Source: Niveispirillum sp. SYP-B3756 (GTDB lineage Bacteria > Pseudomonadota > Alphaproteobacteria > Azospirillales > Azospirillaceae). From it: 64,000 nt of DNA. A model generated the notes under the pieces. It had not been told where the DNA came from. It worked only from the letters and a program-made list of their open reading frames with translations, and did no database searches. Position 1 is the first letter of the stretch. Every line of letters begins with the position of its first letter. The translations under genes and the position numbers were made by a program. The stretch covers positions 1 to 64,000 of the forward strand of contig NZ_WIDQ01000013.1 of the NCBI RefSeq assembly GCF_009495745.1. The letters run 5' to 3'. Positions 24,662 to 33,391 of this stretch are shown here, piece by piece.

Positions 24662-27576
24662 TGCCCGTTACCTTGAATGGCCGCACCTGGGCCTTGAGCG
24701 ATTTCGCCCCCTGGGGTTTCCGGCAGAACTGGATGCCGTTCTTTGAAGATCTGGTGGCAGAGCTGTCCGGGTTCCAGGGCGGCACCCTGCGCGACCAGGC
24801 CGCCGCCAGTGCCGCCAGTGCCGCCAGCAGTGCCGCCCGCGCCCAGGCCCTGGTGGGCAGCGCCGGCACCGGCACGGCCACCGGTCTGGTCTATGGCGCG
24901 GGCCTGAAATCGCTGGTGACGGCCGGGGATGTGGTTTCGGTGTTCGTGTATGACACGCGGCGCGACAGCGATGGCGGGGCCTGGGTGGAAAAATGCCGCT
25001 CCACCAGTTGGTATAATGAACCGCTGAATACCGCCACGCGCGGTGCCACGCGGCGTTTTCCGCGTGTGGCATTGATCGTGGCGCGGCGAGTGCAGCTGGA
25101 TATTTACGATGCGCATGACCTGGATGCAGACGGCAAGCCCCGGTTATGGATGCGCTTTGTTGGCGCGCGTGGTGCTGCTACCGACGGGGAGCACCGGCAT
25201 GTCACCGCGTGCCAGGGAAGGATTTACCTCTGCGCCCACCTCGGCGTTTTTGTGCTGAATTTCACTGGGGATGGGGTGGTCTGGTACGCAGGTTACGAAG
25301 GTGGTTTCGCCAGATGGCCCCATGGTCTGGCGCGACGTAACGAGACATTATTCTACGGTGCCCTGGACTTACAGTACCAGATCGGCCCTCCCGTGCAGGT
25401 ATCGGCCAGGGTGCTGCCCGGTGCCCCGCTGGATCGCGTCGGGCTGCCCATTCCCACCGTGGCCGTGGCGACCAGCAGCGGCATATCGGTGATCCATCCC
25501 TGGGGGGGGGGCGTTAATATAACCCCCTCTGCGGCCACCCAGGTGCTGCTGCAACCGGACGGGCGGCTCTGGGTCAGCTCGTCGGCGGGGATTTTCGCTT
25601 ACGGGTCGGTGCCGTACAGCGACATGTCCTTCGGTGGCTGGGTGCAAAAACGCTTTGACGTGGCGGGCACTTATCCCCGCCACCCGGCCAACGAGGCCCG
25701 GATGGGGATCGTCCATACGGGCGGTCTCATCTATGCCTCGACCGCGCAGGATGACAAGGGCCTGTCGGTTCTCAGCCCTGATGGCGGCAATCCAGCCAAC
25801 GGCATGGTCGCCTACCTCACCAATCAATATGCCACCGGCTGGCAGCCGGGCGATATTCGCGGCGCCTGGCTGGGGGACAGCGCGACGGGCAGTGTGGCAG
25901 GGTCGGGCGAACTGGTGACCAATGGCGATTTTGCCAGCGGCACCACGGGGTGGAGTGCCGGCAGCAATGGCGGCGCGGCGGCCGCCCTGTCCATCGTGTC
26001 CGGCAGGCTGCGGGTGACAAACCAGGCCACGACGGATGTCGGCTATGCGGCACAGACGATCTCCACGGTGATCGGCCAGACCTATGTCATCTCTGCCGAT
26101 GCTGCGCCGGGGGACGGGTATCCTTGTGATATTTCAGTTGTTGATGCCACCGGCATCCTGCTGCTGGATGGGGTGAACGTCCTGGCGGCGCGGGATGGCG
26201 CGCAGTCGCAGTTCACCGCAACAACTGCGACCAGCGCGATCCGACTGCGTGTCATCACCGCGAAGAGCGGGGATTATTGCGATTTCGACAATGTCTCGGT
26301 CCGCGTCGCCATGCCCGACCGCAGCTATAAGGGCCGCGGCCTGCGGGTCAACGGCATCGTGCAACGCACGGGCCTGCCCTGCGGCCTTTCGGCGATCACT
26401 GGTTTCGTTGCGGGAAACTATCTGGAGCAGGCTTACAGCGCCGATCTTGATTTTGGTACGGGGGATTTCGCTGTCATCTGGTGGGCTAAAAGCAGCATCG
26501 GCGATGGCTATTACCTGGACCGCGACAGCCCGACCAGCGGGGCGCGCTGGTCGCTGATCTCCAACTGGTCCAAGCTGACCTTTGCGGTGCATGATGGCGG
26601 CAGCGGGGCCAACGTGGCCTCGCTGAGTGATATTGTCGGCGATACCTGGCGCCTCTGGTGCGCGGTGCGGCGCGGCGGGCAGCTGGAAATCTGGTGCAAT
26701 GGCGTGCGGGAGGGCACGGGCAATGCGACCGGCATCGGCAGCCTGTCCAACGGGGCGGCCAAGCTGCGGGTGGGGGAGCGGGTGTCCGGTGCCCCTAGCC
26801 CGGCCGCCGGCCTGTCGGCCGCCCTGCTGCGCATCACCGCCTCTGCCCCAACACCGGCGCAAATCCGCCGGATCTACGATGATGAACGCGCGCTGTTCCA
26901 GGCTGGCCAGCCGGCCCTGCTGGGCGGCACGTCCAACAATGTTGCCGCCCTTGCCAGCACCCCCGATACCGGATCGCTGCTGGTGGGCACGGGCGATGGT
27001 GTTTCCGTCATCTCCGGCCTTTCCCGCACGGCCTATTATGACGGGGCCAATACGGCCGGTGCTCTGGGCTCCGACAATGTGACCAGCCTTTCCGCTGCGG
27101 GTCCGTATCTGCTGGTGGGCACGGCGGCCAATGCCGGTGTCATCACTGAGGCACGGATCGGGCGCGACCTGATGGGTGGCGATGCCGCCAGCGCTTCGCC
27201 GCCGGCACCATCGGCTGTCACCATTGATGCCACGCCCACCGATATCAGCCCCCGGCTTTATGTTGGTGAGGGGGAAACCCGTGCGGTGCGCAGCCTGATC
27301 ACCGCCCGTCAGTATGGCGCCAGTGCCACCCAGGCGGCGGCTTATGAGCTGCGCTATCTGGTGCGGCGCGATCTGGGCGGATCGCTGGCCCTGCTGGGGT
27401 CGGTCAATGTGACGGTGGTGCACGAGACCGCCGCCGGCATGGATGCCACCGTGTCGGTGGATGCAACGGCACAGACAGTCACCGAACGGGTGACCGGCCT
27501 GGCCGCCACGCGGCTGGTCTGGACGGTGGAACGGCAGGTGCTGCCGCTGACGATGGGGGAACACTATGCTGCGTAG
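24661..27576 (+). CDS. Tail fibre / receptor-binding protein with lectin-like domain
   Basis: A 971-residue modular fibre. The N-terminal 60 residues (WALSDFAPWGFRQNWMPFFE) probably attach to the tail tip, followed by an alanine-rich coiled region (AAASAASAASSAARAQAL). Residues about 75-400 contain repeated beta-propeller-like blades (SGISVIHPWGGG..., LLVGTGDGVSVISGLSR recurs later). Residues about 420-545 resemble a carbohydrate-binding module (GELVTNGDFASGTTGWSAGS). About 580-745 is a concanavalin A/LamG-like domain (LDFGTGDFAVIWWAKSS, LEIWCNGVREGTGNATG). It should decide host-receptor specificity. Codon use shifts near 25.0-25.7 kb, suggesting mosaic exchange. Confidence 0.75.
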   Translation: MPVTLNGRTWALSDFAPWGFRQNWMPFFEDLVAELSGFQGGTLRDQAAASAASAASSAARAQALVGSAGTGTATGLVYGAGLKSLVTAGDVVSVFVYDTRRDSDGGAWVEKCRSTSWYNEPLNTATRGATRRFPRVALIVARRVQLDIYDAHDLDADGKPRLWMRFVGARGAATDGEHRHVTACQGRIYLCAHLGVFVLNFTGDGVVWYAGYEGGFARWPHGLARRNETLFYGALDLQYQIGPPVQVSARVLPGAPLDRVGLPIPTVAVATSSGISVIHPWGGGVNITPSAATQVLLQPDGRLWVSSSAGIFAYGSVPYSDMSFGGWVQKRFDVAGTYPRHPANEARMGIVHTGGLIYASTAQDDKGLSVLSPDGGNPANGMVAYLTNQYATGWQPGDIRGAWLGDSATGSVAGSGELVTNGDFASGTTGWSAGSNGGAAAALSIVSGRLRVTNQATTDVGYAAQTISTVIGQTYVISADAAPGDGYPCDISVVDATGILLLDGVNVLAARDGAQSQFTATTATSAIRLRVITAKSGDYCDFDNVSVRVAMPDRSYKGRGLRVNGIVQRTGLPCGLSAITGFVAGNYLEQAYSADLDFGTGDFAVIWWAKSSIGDGYYLDRDSPTSGARWSLISNWSKLTFAVHDGGSGANVASLSDIVGDTWRLWCAVRRGGQLEIWCNGVREGTGNATGIGSLSNGAAKLRVGERVSGAPSPAAGLSAALLRITASAPTPAQIRRIYDDERALFQAGQPALLGGTSNNVAALASTPDTGSLLVGTGDGVSVISGLSRTAYYDGANTAGALGSDNVTSLSAAGPYLLVGTAANAGVITEARIGRDLMGGDAASASPPAPSAVTIDATPTDISPRLYVGEGETRAVRSLITARQYGASATQAAAYELRYLVRRDLGGSLALLGSVNVTVVHETAAGMDATVSVDATAQTVTERVTGLAATRLVWTVERQVLPLTMGEHYAA

Positions 27577-28369
27577 TGTGGATGTGGGGTGCGGCGCCTA
27601 TGGCGGCGGCTGGGTTGCACGCTGGACCCTGGTGGATGGCTGGCCGCGGTGTGTGGAGGCACCGCTTTCCATCGCCGATACCGATCCGGCGGCCCTGGGC
27701 GGTCAGGTGGCGGTGAACCGCGCCATCACCGGCCTGCTGGAGCAGGTGGAACGGTACGAAGCGGCGCAGCGGCTGCTGGAAAGCAGCGGTGACCAGCCGC
27801 CGCCGGCCTGGATCGACAGTGGCCCCGACGGCGCGGCGGTACCATCACCGGCCAGGGCGGCCTGGCAGGCCGCGCAGGAGGTGGTAGCGGCAGCCGACCC
27901 CGGCCTGCTGCACCTGGCCCGCACGCGGGCGGGGACATTGGCGGATGATGAAGCAGCCTTTGTGCTGGCCCTGCCGCTGATGCCGACGATTGCCGATCCG
28001 TGCGAGATCGCCGCTGATTTCGTTGCTGGTGCCTGGGTGCTGCGTCCGCTGACGGCGGCAGAGGCGCATCTATGGCCTTTGCAGCGCCGCCCCGCGCTTG
28101 GCAAGTTGGCCTTTGCGCGGCTTCTGGCGTCGGTTGTGGGTGAGACGCACGCGACCAGCCTTCTGTCTCCTTTCAGCGGCACATTGAGTCTTGCCGCGGA
28201 GATCGGCTTTGCCGACATTTTCGCGGACACGCCATCCGGCCCTGGTTATGCGCAACAGCTTGTCTTGTCAGGTGAAGTGACGTTGGCGGCAGTAGAGGCG
28301 TTGAAACAATCCTGGCCCCTGACCCTCCCCCGCCCGCTCCAAAACCAACCGCCGTCTCTCCAGAACTAA
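27566..28369 (+). CDS. Last prophage gene, putative fibre accessory protein
   Basis: A 267-residue protein of unrecognised family overlapping the fibre gene by 11 bases. It opens with MLRSVDVGCGAYGGGWVARW and has helical parts (RAAWQAAQEVVAAADPGLLH, AEAHLWPLQRRPALGKLAFA). Its position after the fibre is where tail-fibre assembly chaperones usually lie, but I see no known chaperone motif. The remaining bases to the IS3 remnant hold no gene and probably the right prophage end. Confidence 0.5.
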   Translation: MLRSVDVGCGAYGGGWVARWTLVDGWPRCVEAPLSIADTDPAALGGQVAVNRAITGLLEQVERYEAAQRLLESSGDQPPPAWIDSGPDGAAVPSPARAAWQAAQEVVAAADPGLLHLARTRAGTLADDEAAFVLALPLMPTIADPCEIAADFVAGAWVLRPLTAAEAHLWPLQRRPALGKLAFARLLASVVGETHATSLLSPFSGTLSLAAEIGFADIFADTPSGPGYAQQLVLSGEVTLAAVEALKQSWPLTLPRPLQNQPPSLQN

Positions 28370-28388
28370 ATGGAGCGCTTCACTGGGG

Positions 28389-28490
28389 CGCATCGATGAA
28401 CGACACCATCATTTCGACCGGCGGTCGAGCTCCGCCATCGCAAAATACACCGACGCCTTGCGCAGAATCGCGTTCGCCTGGCGCAGCCTC
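28389..28490 (-). pseudogene. IS3-family remnant: end of OrfA and first codons of OrfB
   Basis: On the minus strand LRQANAILRKASVYFAMAEL, then DRRSK and TGA (28409-28411), is the classic C-terminus of IS3-family OrfA. The OrfB start ATGATGGTGTCG overlaps this stop (28412) and reads MMVSFIDA before homology ends at about 28389. It has the same orientation as the OrfB C-terminal piece at 1929-2289 on the other side of the prophage. About 165 residues of OrfB between them are missing. Confidence 0.75.
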
Positions 28491-28498
28491 GGAGCGGT

Positions 28499-30970
28499 TC
28501 AAACACCATTGTGTGTGGCCACCGTCCCTTCATAAAAGGCCAGTAACTTCTGCAAGAGCTGCTCAGACGGCAGGGCCTCGCCGGTGATCTCCCCCAGTTC
28601 GGCCCGCAGTAACTGATGGATCACCTGTTCCGGGCCTTCCCGGGTCAGGTTCTCGCTGGTGATGAAGGCTTCAGCCCCGACCATCAGGTCCGCCGCCAGC
28701 GCCCGTTGGCCCAACCGGGTGGCGATCAGCGCGCCGCGATCCAGTGTCCAGCCGATGGAGTAAGTGTATTGATAGCGCAGTTGCAGACGCAGCGCTGTCA
28801 GCGCTTCATGCAGAGCGGCTACCATATCCCCCTTGACCACCAGATAGGAGGCGAGATTGGCATGGAGTGTCTGCTTGATTGCTTGAGTGAGTTGTGGTGC
28901 CTCCGTCAAGGTTCTCCTTGCCACCGCCACCGCCCGGTCATGGTCGCCAGCTGCAAATTCCATTTCCGCCATGCGCAGTGCCGCCAGGGAGTGATAGAAG
29001 CCGATCTCCTCCCCGATGGACAGGGCCAATTCAAAAGACCTGCGCGCCTTTTCGAAATCGCCCTTGTTTGCCGCTGCCCAGCCGATCATCGACAGGGTGC
29101 TGGAGCGCGTATAGTCAAACCCGTAAGCGGCACAGATGGCCTCCGCCTCTTCCCAAAGGGCTTGTCCGGCCTGAAAATCGCCATTGTAGCGCAACAACCA
29201 ACCGGCGCTGACGGCGGAATTGATGAACCAGCGGTGGTGACTGTCAATATGGGCTCGCAAGCCTGCAAGGTTGCGGTCGAATTCATGCTTCAAATACCAG
29301 GGGCGCTGCTGATGATGCGGCAATTGCAGCGGCACACCCTCCCCATAAAGCAGCATACCGATGGCGCCTCGCAGGGCAGGATGTGTCGTGTCATCACAGG
29401 CCTCCCAGGCGCGGATAAAATAGCGCGCACTTTCCGTATAAAGTCCCTGTAAGTTCCAGATACGCAGCGTGTCGATCACCAGTTCCTGCGCCCGATGGAT
29501 ATCGTGGCCGGCGAAACCCCAATCCAGTATCTCCCTGATATCAGCCATATCAGCCAGCAGTTCCGCCCGTCCCGTCCCCACCCGTTCCGACAGGGTGTGA
29601 TATTGGTCCAGGGCTACCAGCAGCCAACTCATCAGGGCATGGTTCAGCCCTTCGCGCGCAATCAACCCGGGATCGCGGGCGATCACATACTGGCGAATGG
29701 TTTCCAGCAGCCGGAGCCCCGGCGCTTGTCTTTGCAACGGTCCGGCCACCAGGGAACGGGAGACAAGGCCGGCAATCAGCCCCGGCACCATTGCCGGCAG
29801 CAAGGGCGGCTGGCCGCAGACCGCCACTGCCGCCGCCACTGGCCAGGAACCGTTGAATACAGCCAGCCGGGACAATAGCAGCCGTTCATCGTCGGACAGC
29901 AGGTCGAAGCTCCAATCCAACATGCGGGCCAGACTGTCATGTCGGTAGCGGGCTGTCCCTTCCAGGGGGAGATGCTGCAGCCGCCCTTCCAATGCCGCCG
30001 ATACATCCACCACCGCGCAATCGCGCAATTGCGCGGCCAGCAGCACCAGGGCCAGCGGCAGGCCATCTAACTGGCGGCAAAGCTGTGCCAGGGCCGGCAT
30101 CTGGTCATCCGTCAGGGGTGGCCAGCCGGCCTGGGCATGGTTGCGCAACACCAGGGCCACGGCCGGGTATGATCGGATGATGGCGGGTTCCGCCTCCCCC
30201 TCCGGCGGACAGGTCAGGGGGCAGAGATTAAACAGCAATTCGCCGCTGATATTCAGGGGTTCCCGGCTGGTCAGCAGCAGATGCAGGTCCGGACAGGTGC
30301 ACAGCAGGTTTTCCGCAAACTCCCCCACCTCATCCAGCAGATGTTCGGCATTGTCCATCACCAGCAGGGTGGGCTGTGCGGCCAGCGCCTCGCGGATGCT
30401 GTCAATGACGTCAACCTTCTGCACCCGGATGGCCAGGGCTGCCGCCGTCACCACCGGCACCAGCCCTGGCTGGCGTACCGGCGCCAGTTCCACATGCGCG
30501 ACGCGCAACCCTTCGCAGGCGGCAGCCCCGGCCAGGGCCAGACAGGTTTTGCCCACCCCGCCGGGTCCGACGATGCTGACCAGCCGTGACCGGGCCAGCA
30601 ACTCGCGCAGGCGGTTCAGGTCGCCATCACGCCCGACCAGGGCCGGCACCGGGGGTGCGCCGGCGTCGGTTGACAAGGGGTCCAGCGGCAGGGTCAGGCG
30701 ATAGCCTGCACCCGGCACATTCTCCACCGCTTCGTCACCCAGCGCCTTGCGCAGGGCCCGCACCTGAACCCGCAGATTGCCGGCGCTGACCGTCAGCCCC
30801 GGCCAGACAAGGGCCGTCAATTCATCTGCCGACAGGGCCTTGCCACCAGCACCTGCCAAGGCGAGCAACAGATCGAAGGCGCGGTCGCCCAAGGCAACCA
30901 CCTCCCCATTGCGTAAAAGCCGCCGTCGGCCGCTATCCAGCAGATAATGATCAGGCTTCACGAAAGGCAT
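28499..30970 (-). CDS. Winged-helix regulator with NB-ARC-like ATPase and TPR-like repeats
   Basis: An 823-residue signalling regulator. Residues 1-95 form an OmpR/CadC-type winged helix (HYLLDSGRRRLLRNGEVVAL, LRVQVRALRKALGDEAVENV, GAGYRLTLPL). A P-loop ATPase follows with Walker A GPGGVGKTCLA (about 135-145) and Walker B LLVMDNAEHLLDEVG. The C-terminal 380 residues are helical and TPR-like (NKGDFEKARRSFELALSIGE). Proteins of this build (predicted ATPase plus Trans_reg_C) are STAND-type transcription factors. ATG 30970 was chosen over a GTG two codons upstream. It is divergent from the hydrolase at 31166, a plausible target. Confidence 0.8.
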   Translation of the reverse strand: MPFVKPDHYLLDSGRRRLLRNGEVVALGDRAFDLLLALAGAGGKALSADELTALVWPGLTVSAGNLRVQVRALRKALGDEAVENVPGAGYRLTLPLDPLSTDAGAPPVPALVGRDGDLNRLRELLARSRLVSIVGPGGVGKTCLALAGAAACEGLRVAHVELAPVRQPGLVPVVTAAALAIRVQKVDVIDSIREALAAQPTLLVMDNAEHLLDEVGEFAENLLCTCPDLHLLLTSREPLNISGELLFNLCPLTCPPEGEAEPAIIRSYPAVALVLRNHAQAGWPPLTDDQMPALAQLCRQLDGLPLALVLLAAQLRDCAVVDVSAALEGRLQHLPLEGTARYRHDSLARMLDWSFDLLSDDERLLLSRLAVFNGSWPVAAAVAVCGQPPLLPAMVPGLIAGLVSRSLVAGPLQRQAPGLRLLETIRQYVIARDPGLIAREGLNHALMSWLLVALDQYHTLSERVGTGRAELLADMADIREILDWGFAGHDIHRAQELVIDTLRIWNLQGLYTESARYFIRAWEACDDTTHPALRGAIGMLLYGEGVPLQLPHHQQRPWYLKHEFDRNLAGLRAHIDSHHRWFINSAVSAGWLLRYNGDFQAGQALWEEAEAICAAYGFDYTRSSTLSMIGWAAANKGDFEKARRSFELALSIGEEIGFYHSLAALRMAEMEFAAGDHDRAVAVARRTLTEAPQLTQAIKQTLHANLASYLVVKGDMVAALHEALTALRLQLRYQYTYSIGWTLDRGALIATRLGQRALAADLMVGAEAFITSENLTREGPEQVIHQLLRAELGEITGEALPSEQLLQKLLAFYEGTVATHNGV

Positions 30971-31165
30971 ACTCACTCTCGGCAGGGCGGTGGGGCCTGT
31001 GGTGGGGCGGATTTAGCTTATGTTACATTCCAGCGAGACTGATTTTATGTCTTTTAACACGCCGAAATTCTTTTTCCGCTGAATAGTTCCGCTTGTCGTA
31101 GAGGGGGCAGATATCGGGCTTCCCCCGCCGGCAGACAGCAACCAGCACAAAGGCGGAGAATGGCC

Positions 31166-31993
31166 ATGGGTACGATCACCACCGATGATGGCACGCAGCT
31201 CTATTACAAGGACTGGGGCAGCGGGCGCCCTGTCGTGTTCAGCCATGGCTGGCCGCTGAATGCGGATAGCTGGGAAGCGCAGATGCTGCATCTGGCCTCC
31301 AACGGTCTGCGCACCATCGCTCATGACCGGCGCGGCCATGGGCGGTCCAGCCAGCCCTGGCATGGCCATGACATGGATACCTATGCCGACGATCTGGCCC
31401 AGGTGCTGGAGGCGCTGGATGTGCGCGATGCGGTGCTGGTCGGCTTTTCCACCGGCGGCGGCGAGGTCACCCGCTATATTGCCCGCCATGGTCGTGCGCG
31501 GGTGTCCAAGGTGGCGCTGGTCGGGGCTGTGCCGCCGCTGATGCTGAAGACGGATGCCAACCCGGCCGGCACCCCGATGGAAGTGTTCGATGGCCTGCGC
31601 ACCGCCAGCTTGGCCGACCGGTCGCAGCTTTACAAGGATATCGCCAGCGGCCCCTTCTTCGGCTTCAACCGGCCAGGCGCCAAGCCGTCGCAGGGCATGA
31701 TGGACAGTTTCTGGATGCAGGGCATGATGGCCAGCCACAAGGCGACATATGACTGTATCAAGGCCTTCTCTGAAACCGACTTCACCCAGGATCTGCAAAA
31801 GTTCGACGGGCTGCCCACCCTGGTCATCCATGGCGATGCCGATCAGGTGGTGCCCATCGATGCCGCCGGCCGGGCGGTGAAGAAGCTGCTGCCCCATGCC
31901 GAACTGAAGGTTTACGAAGGCGGGCCGCACGGCGTAACCGACACGCACAAGGACCGGCTCAGCGCCGACCTGCTGGCCTTCGTTTCCAATTAA
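31166..31993 (+). CDS. Alpha/beta hydrolase, non-heme chloroperoxidase / arylesterase type
   Basis: A 275-residue cofactor-free haloperoxidase/esterase of the alpha/beta hydrolase fold. [14 protein letters not shown] forms the oxyanion region, GFSTGGGE contains the nucleophile S95, GDADQVVP the acid (about D226) and GGPHGV the histidine (about H255). The family hydrolyses esters or lactones and can show perhydrolase activity. The ATG at 31166 has GGCGGAG at proper spacing, whereas the ATG at 31160 lies too close to it. The gene sits between two STAND-type regulators. Confidence 0.88.
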   Translation: MGTITTDDGTQLYYKDWGSGRPVVFSHGWPLNADSWEAQMLHLASNGLRTIAHDRRGHGRSSQPWHGHDMDTYADDLAQVLEALDVRDAVLVGFSTGGGEVTRYIARHGRARVSKVALVGAVPPLMLKTDANPAGTPMEVFDGLRTASLADRSQLYKDIASGPFFGFNRPGAKPSQGMMDSFWMQGMMASHKATYDCIKAFSETDFTQDLQKFDGLPTLVIHGDADQVVPIDAAGRAVKKLLPHAELKVYEGGPHGVTDTHKDRLSADLLAFVSN

Positions 31994-32001
31994 GGTTAAT
32001 C

Positions 32002-32035
32002 TGCCGGCCCTGTACCGTTGCGCACAGGGCCGGCA
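32002..32035 (+). terminator. Hairpin after the hydrolase gene
   Basis: TGCCGGCCCTGT (32002-32013) pairs perfectly with ACAGGGCCGGCA (32024-32035). There is no T run, so it may be a rho-type or stabilising hairpin rather than a classical terminator. It separates the hydrolase from the next regulator. Confidence 0.5.
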
Positions 32036-32056
32036 TCAGGGCAGATGGGGGATGGG

Positions 32057-33391
32057 ATGCTGCCGGAAGCAGGAACCGCGGAAATCGCCATCGGCGCCTT
32101 TCAATTCCAGCCGGCAAATGGTCGCCTGACCTGCCGCAACGGCGTGCCCGTGCCCCTGGGCAGGCGCGCCACGGCCATTTTGTCGGTGCTGGCGGAAAAT
32201 ATCGGGCGCGATGTTTCCGCTGCCCATCTGCTGGATCGCATCTGGCCGGGGCAGATTGTCGACCCGGCCAATGTGGCAGTGCAGATTTCCGGACTGCGCG
32301 CAGCGCTGGGGGACAGCAATGGCTCGCTGATCCTGACGGTGCATGGGCGCGGTTACCGGCTGGCCATACCGGCGGCCGGCAGCACCCGCCCGGTCGGCAA
32401 TATTCCGCATATGCTGGGGCCGCTTTCCGGTCGGGAGGTGGAACTGGCCAATGTGTTGAAACTGATGCGCCGTGACCGGTTGCTGTTGATTGCCGGCCTT
32501 TCCGGCACCGGCAAGACGCGGCTGGCCTGTGCGGCGGCCCGGCTGCTGGCCGATGATTTTCCCGATGGCCAATGGCTGGTGCCGCTGTCAGGCCAGGGCC
32601 TTGCCGATGCGGATATGCTGGCCGCCCATATTGGTGGCCATCTGGGGTTGCTGGGTGGGGCGGTGGGACCGGTTGCCACCCTGCTGGACCGGATCGCCGA
32701 CCGTGCCTGCCTGTTGCTGCTGGATGGTGCCGAACTGCTGGGTGATGGCGCGCTGGATCTGGTGCGCCGCCTGCTGGACGCCTGCCCCCAGGCGGGGGTG
32801 CTGATCACTTCCCACACGGCGCACCGGCGGCTGCGTCCCTTCTGTGTACGTCTGTCGCCTCTGGGGATACCGGTGGCAGGCGCGACACAGCCCAACGCCG
32901 CCACCGGCCTGTTTTTGGAGGCGGCAAGCGCTGCCGGGCTGGATTTCCAGGATGAGGTCGGGGCTGCGCCGGCCATCGCCAGCATCTGCCGCCATCTGGG
33001 GGGCGTGCCGCTGGGGGTGGAAATCGCCGCCCGTGCCTGTGGCCTGCTGGGCCTGTCCGCCACGGTGGAGGCCAGCCGCGACCCGGTGCGTGCCCTGCCC
33101 GGGATGCGGCGCCCCGGCCCGTCGCGGCATTATTCGGTGGGGGCCGCCATGGGCTGGGCTTTCAACCTGTTGAGTGGGGCAGAAAGGCGCGCCTTGCGCG
33201 TCCTGTCTGGCCTTGAGGATGAATTCAGCCAGGATATGGCCGATCATGCCCTGTCCGGTGACTGCACCATCCGACTGCCCGGCGGGCTCTCTGCCTTGCA
33301 GGAAAAATCCATGCTGGAACGGGCGGGCGACGGGTTCAGCCTGAACCCGCTGGTCCGCGCCTTCGCCCAGGGCCTGCGCGCGCCATCATGA
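32057..33391 (+). CDS. Second winged-helix / P-loop ATPase regulator
   Basis: A 444-residue shorter relative of the regulator at 28499. A Trans_reg_C winged helix (AIGAFQFQPANGRLTCRNG, VAVQISGLRAALGDSNGSLI, HGRGYRLAIP) covers residues about 8-105. The P-loop IAGLSGTGKTRLACAAA and Walker B-like LLLDGAELLGDGALD follow. The C-terminal TPR part of the longer relative is absent. The ATG at 32057 has GGGGGATGGG upstream; TTG 32018 and ATG 32045 are alternatives. Its stop overlaps the start of the binding protein (ATGA at 33388), so the two are translationally coupled. Confidence 0.75.
   Translation: MLPEAGTAEIAIGAFQFQPANGRLTCRNGVPVPLGRRATAILSVLAENIGRDVSAAHLLDRIWPGQIVDPANVAVQISGLRAALGDSNGSLILTVHGRGYRLAIPAAGSTRPVGNIPHMLGPLSGREVELANVLKLMRRDRLLLIAGLSGTGKTRLACAAARLLADDFPDGQWLVPLSGQGLADADMLAAHIGGHLGLLGGAVGPVATLLDRIADRACLLLLDGAELLGDGALDLVRRLLDACPQAGVLITSHTAHRRLRPFCVRLSPLGIPVAGATQPNAATGLFLEAASAAGLDFQDEVGAAPAIASICRHLGGVPLGVEIAARACGLLGLSATVEASRDPVRALPGMRRPGPSRHYSVGAAMGWAFNLLSGAERRALRVLSGLEDEFSQDMADHALSGDCTIRLPGGLSALQEKSMLERAGDGFSLNPLVRAFAQGLRAPS

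Larger units (their letters stand above)
2290..28388 (+). mobile_element. Mu-like transposable prophage with siphovirus tail genes and no head module
   Basis: About 26 kb in conserved Mu-like order: divergent repressor and Ner-like gene, ParB-like gene, MuA, MuB, GemA, Mor, lysis genes, then tail terminator, tail tube, chaperones, tape measure, tail tip and fibre. The end points are inferred from where IS3-derived sequence stops on the left (about 2289) and restarts on the right (about 28389). I could not define terminal TG...CA ends or a 5-bp target duplication. Terminase, portal, F-like morphogenesis, protease and capsid genes are all absent. Complete Mu-like siphophages are usually 35-40 kb. 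Confidence 0.85.
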
